A DNA stretch of 64,000 bases from Styela clava (taxonomy: Eukaryota > Chordata > Ascidiacea > Stolidobranchia > Styelidae). Under the pieces are notes generated by a model that did not search any database, was not told where the DNA came from, and was given only the letters and a program-made list of their open reading frames with translations. The stretch spans positions 9,000,974-9,064,973 of the forward strand of contig NC_135259.1 of the NCBI RefSeq assembly GCF_964204865.1, written 5' to 3'. Below, piece after piece: positions 63,326 to 64,000 of this stretch (its first letter is position 1; each line of letters opens with the position of its first letter). The translations under genes and the position numbers were made by a program.

Positions 63326-63840
63326 GCTTGTTTATGAAAATTGATATTAGCGCCCCACAATTTTCTTATGTTTTGAAAATGACATATCAATGACATCATT
63401 CCTGAATATAATGGCACAAACAAATTATACACCAATTTTATTGATGAATTGCTTTATTATGATGTTCCGTCAATGTTACGGTCATTTATTTATACCATAA
63501 CATTTCAGCATAGTCAGCATGACGTAAAATGTTTAATTTGTTAATGTAAAGATGTTTCTATTTTGATATCATTGTCAGGTTGTTTCTAAACATTGATATT
63601 ATTGCACCACATTCCTTTTTTAAATGACATATATATCAATTACATCATTCCTGATTATAATAGCAAAAAGAATTATATACGCCAATATTATTGATGAATT
63701 GATGTATTATGATGTTCCCACAATGTTATAGTCATTTATCTAAAGTCTAAACCGTAACATTTCAGTATAGTCAGCATGACGTAATATGTTTAGTTTAATA
63801 ATATTGATGTGAAGATGTTCTTATTTTGATATCATTGTCA
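63326..63840. repeat. Direct tandem duplication, period about 253 bases
   Basis: Two adjacent units (about 63326-63578 and 63579-63840) share blocks such as gatgaattg, ttatgatgttcc, tagtcagcatgacgtaa and ttttgatatcattgtca, with about 15-20% divergence by eye. No coding frame is conserved between them. Confidence 0.7.
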
Positions 63841-64000
63841 AAAAATAAGTAATTCCAATTCGTACGGTTGTTTAAATTTACTAAACAATAATATTTGTAG
63901 ATGGTATATTTGTGTTTCAATCTTATCAGAAAGTTAGAATTTATTACATATACATGTATAAGCGATATTAGCGAAGTAATTGCAAAATACCATAAAACAT

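Overview
This window looks like nuclear DNA of a marine invertebrate chordate, most likely a tunicate (ascidian). It is strongly AT-rich. Its genes are built of small exons bounded by GT...AG introns, and it carries many hAT-type short elements, tRNA-derived SINEs and a LINE. One gene has the membrane-domain layout of LRRC8 channels, a family regarded as chordate-specific. No bacterial features, rRNA or functional tRNA genes were seen. The species assignment is inference.

Main content: a dispersed tandem family of nine small secreted cysteine-rich proteins that I read as interleukin-17-like cytokines. They lie at 250-956, 3479-4711, 7310-8502, 11375-12883, 17851-19955 and 36597-38204 (plus strand), and at 23601-25125, 28550-29835 and 60002-61409 (minus strand). 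The copies share one gene plan. A tiny first coding exon (3-11 codons) is followed by a signal-peptide exon, usually ending FDP. Next comes an exon with one Cys and the motif NGFAPY (compare RSLSPW of IL-17). A core exon of about 62-66 codons carries I-x-C, A-T-C-x(2-3)-C-x-DP and ends GC-(R/K). The last exon begins CV or CI and is otherwise variable. Intron phases are 0, 2, 2, 2 wherever they can be checked. The 5' exons of the first copy lie outside the window, the second copy carries a frameshift, and the first exon of the 28.5-29.8 kb copy was not found. Several copies have a TATA box about 85-95 bases before the ATG and AU-rich TTATTTATT elements downstream, as in classical cytokine mRNAs.

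Layout: 0-20 kb holds five plus-strand IL-17-like copies. The 23-30 kb part holds two minus-strand copies, one with a hAT-derived element in an intron. From 30 to 36 kb there is little recognisable coding sequence. At 36.6-38.2 kb lies a divergent plus-strand copy. The 39-46 kb part is rich in short hAT-like elements, one nested in another. At 46.7-52.1 kb (minus strand) a nine-exon gene of about 597 codons encodes an LRRC8-like channel with four membrane segments. It ends in a Ser/Thr-rich tail where leucine-rich repeats would be expected. From 52.2 to 58.4 kb is a repeat island of SINEs, a LINE with reverse transcriptase and an older RT fragment. The ninth IL-17-like gene is at 60.0-61.4 kb, and a 253-base tandem duplication closes the window.

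How they might work together: the cytokine-like genes form a paralogous family under similar promoter and mRNA-decay signals, so they may serve inducible secretion in immunity. The channel gene is a physical neighbour and no functional link is visible. All gene models were built by eye from splice sites and reading-frame continuity, and no database search was possible.
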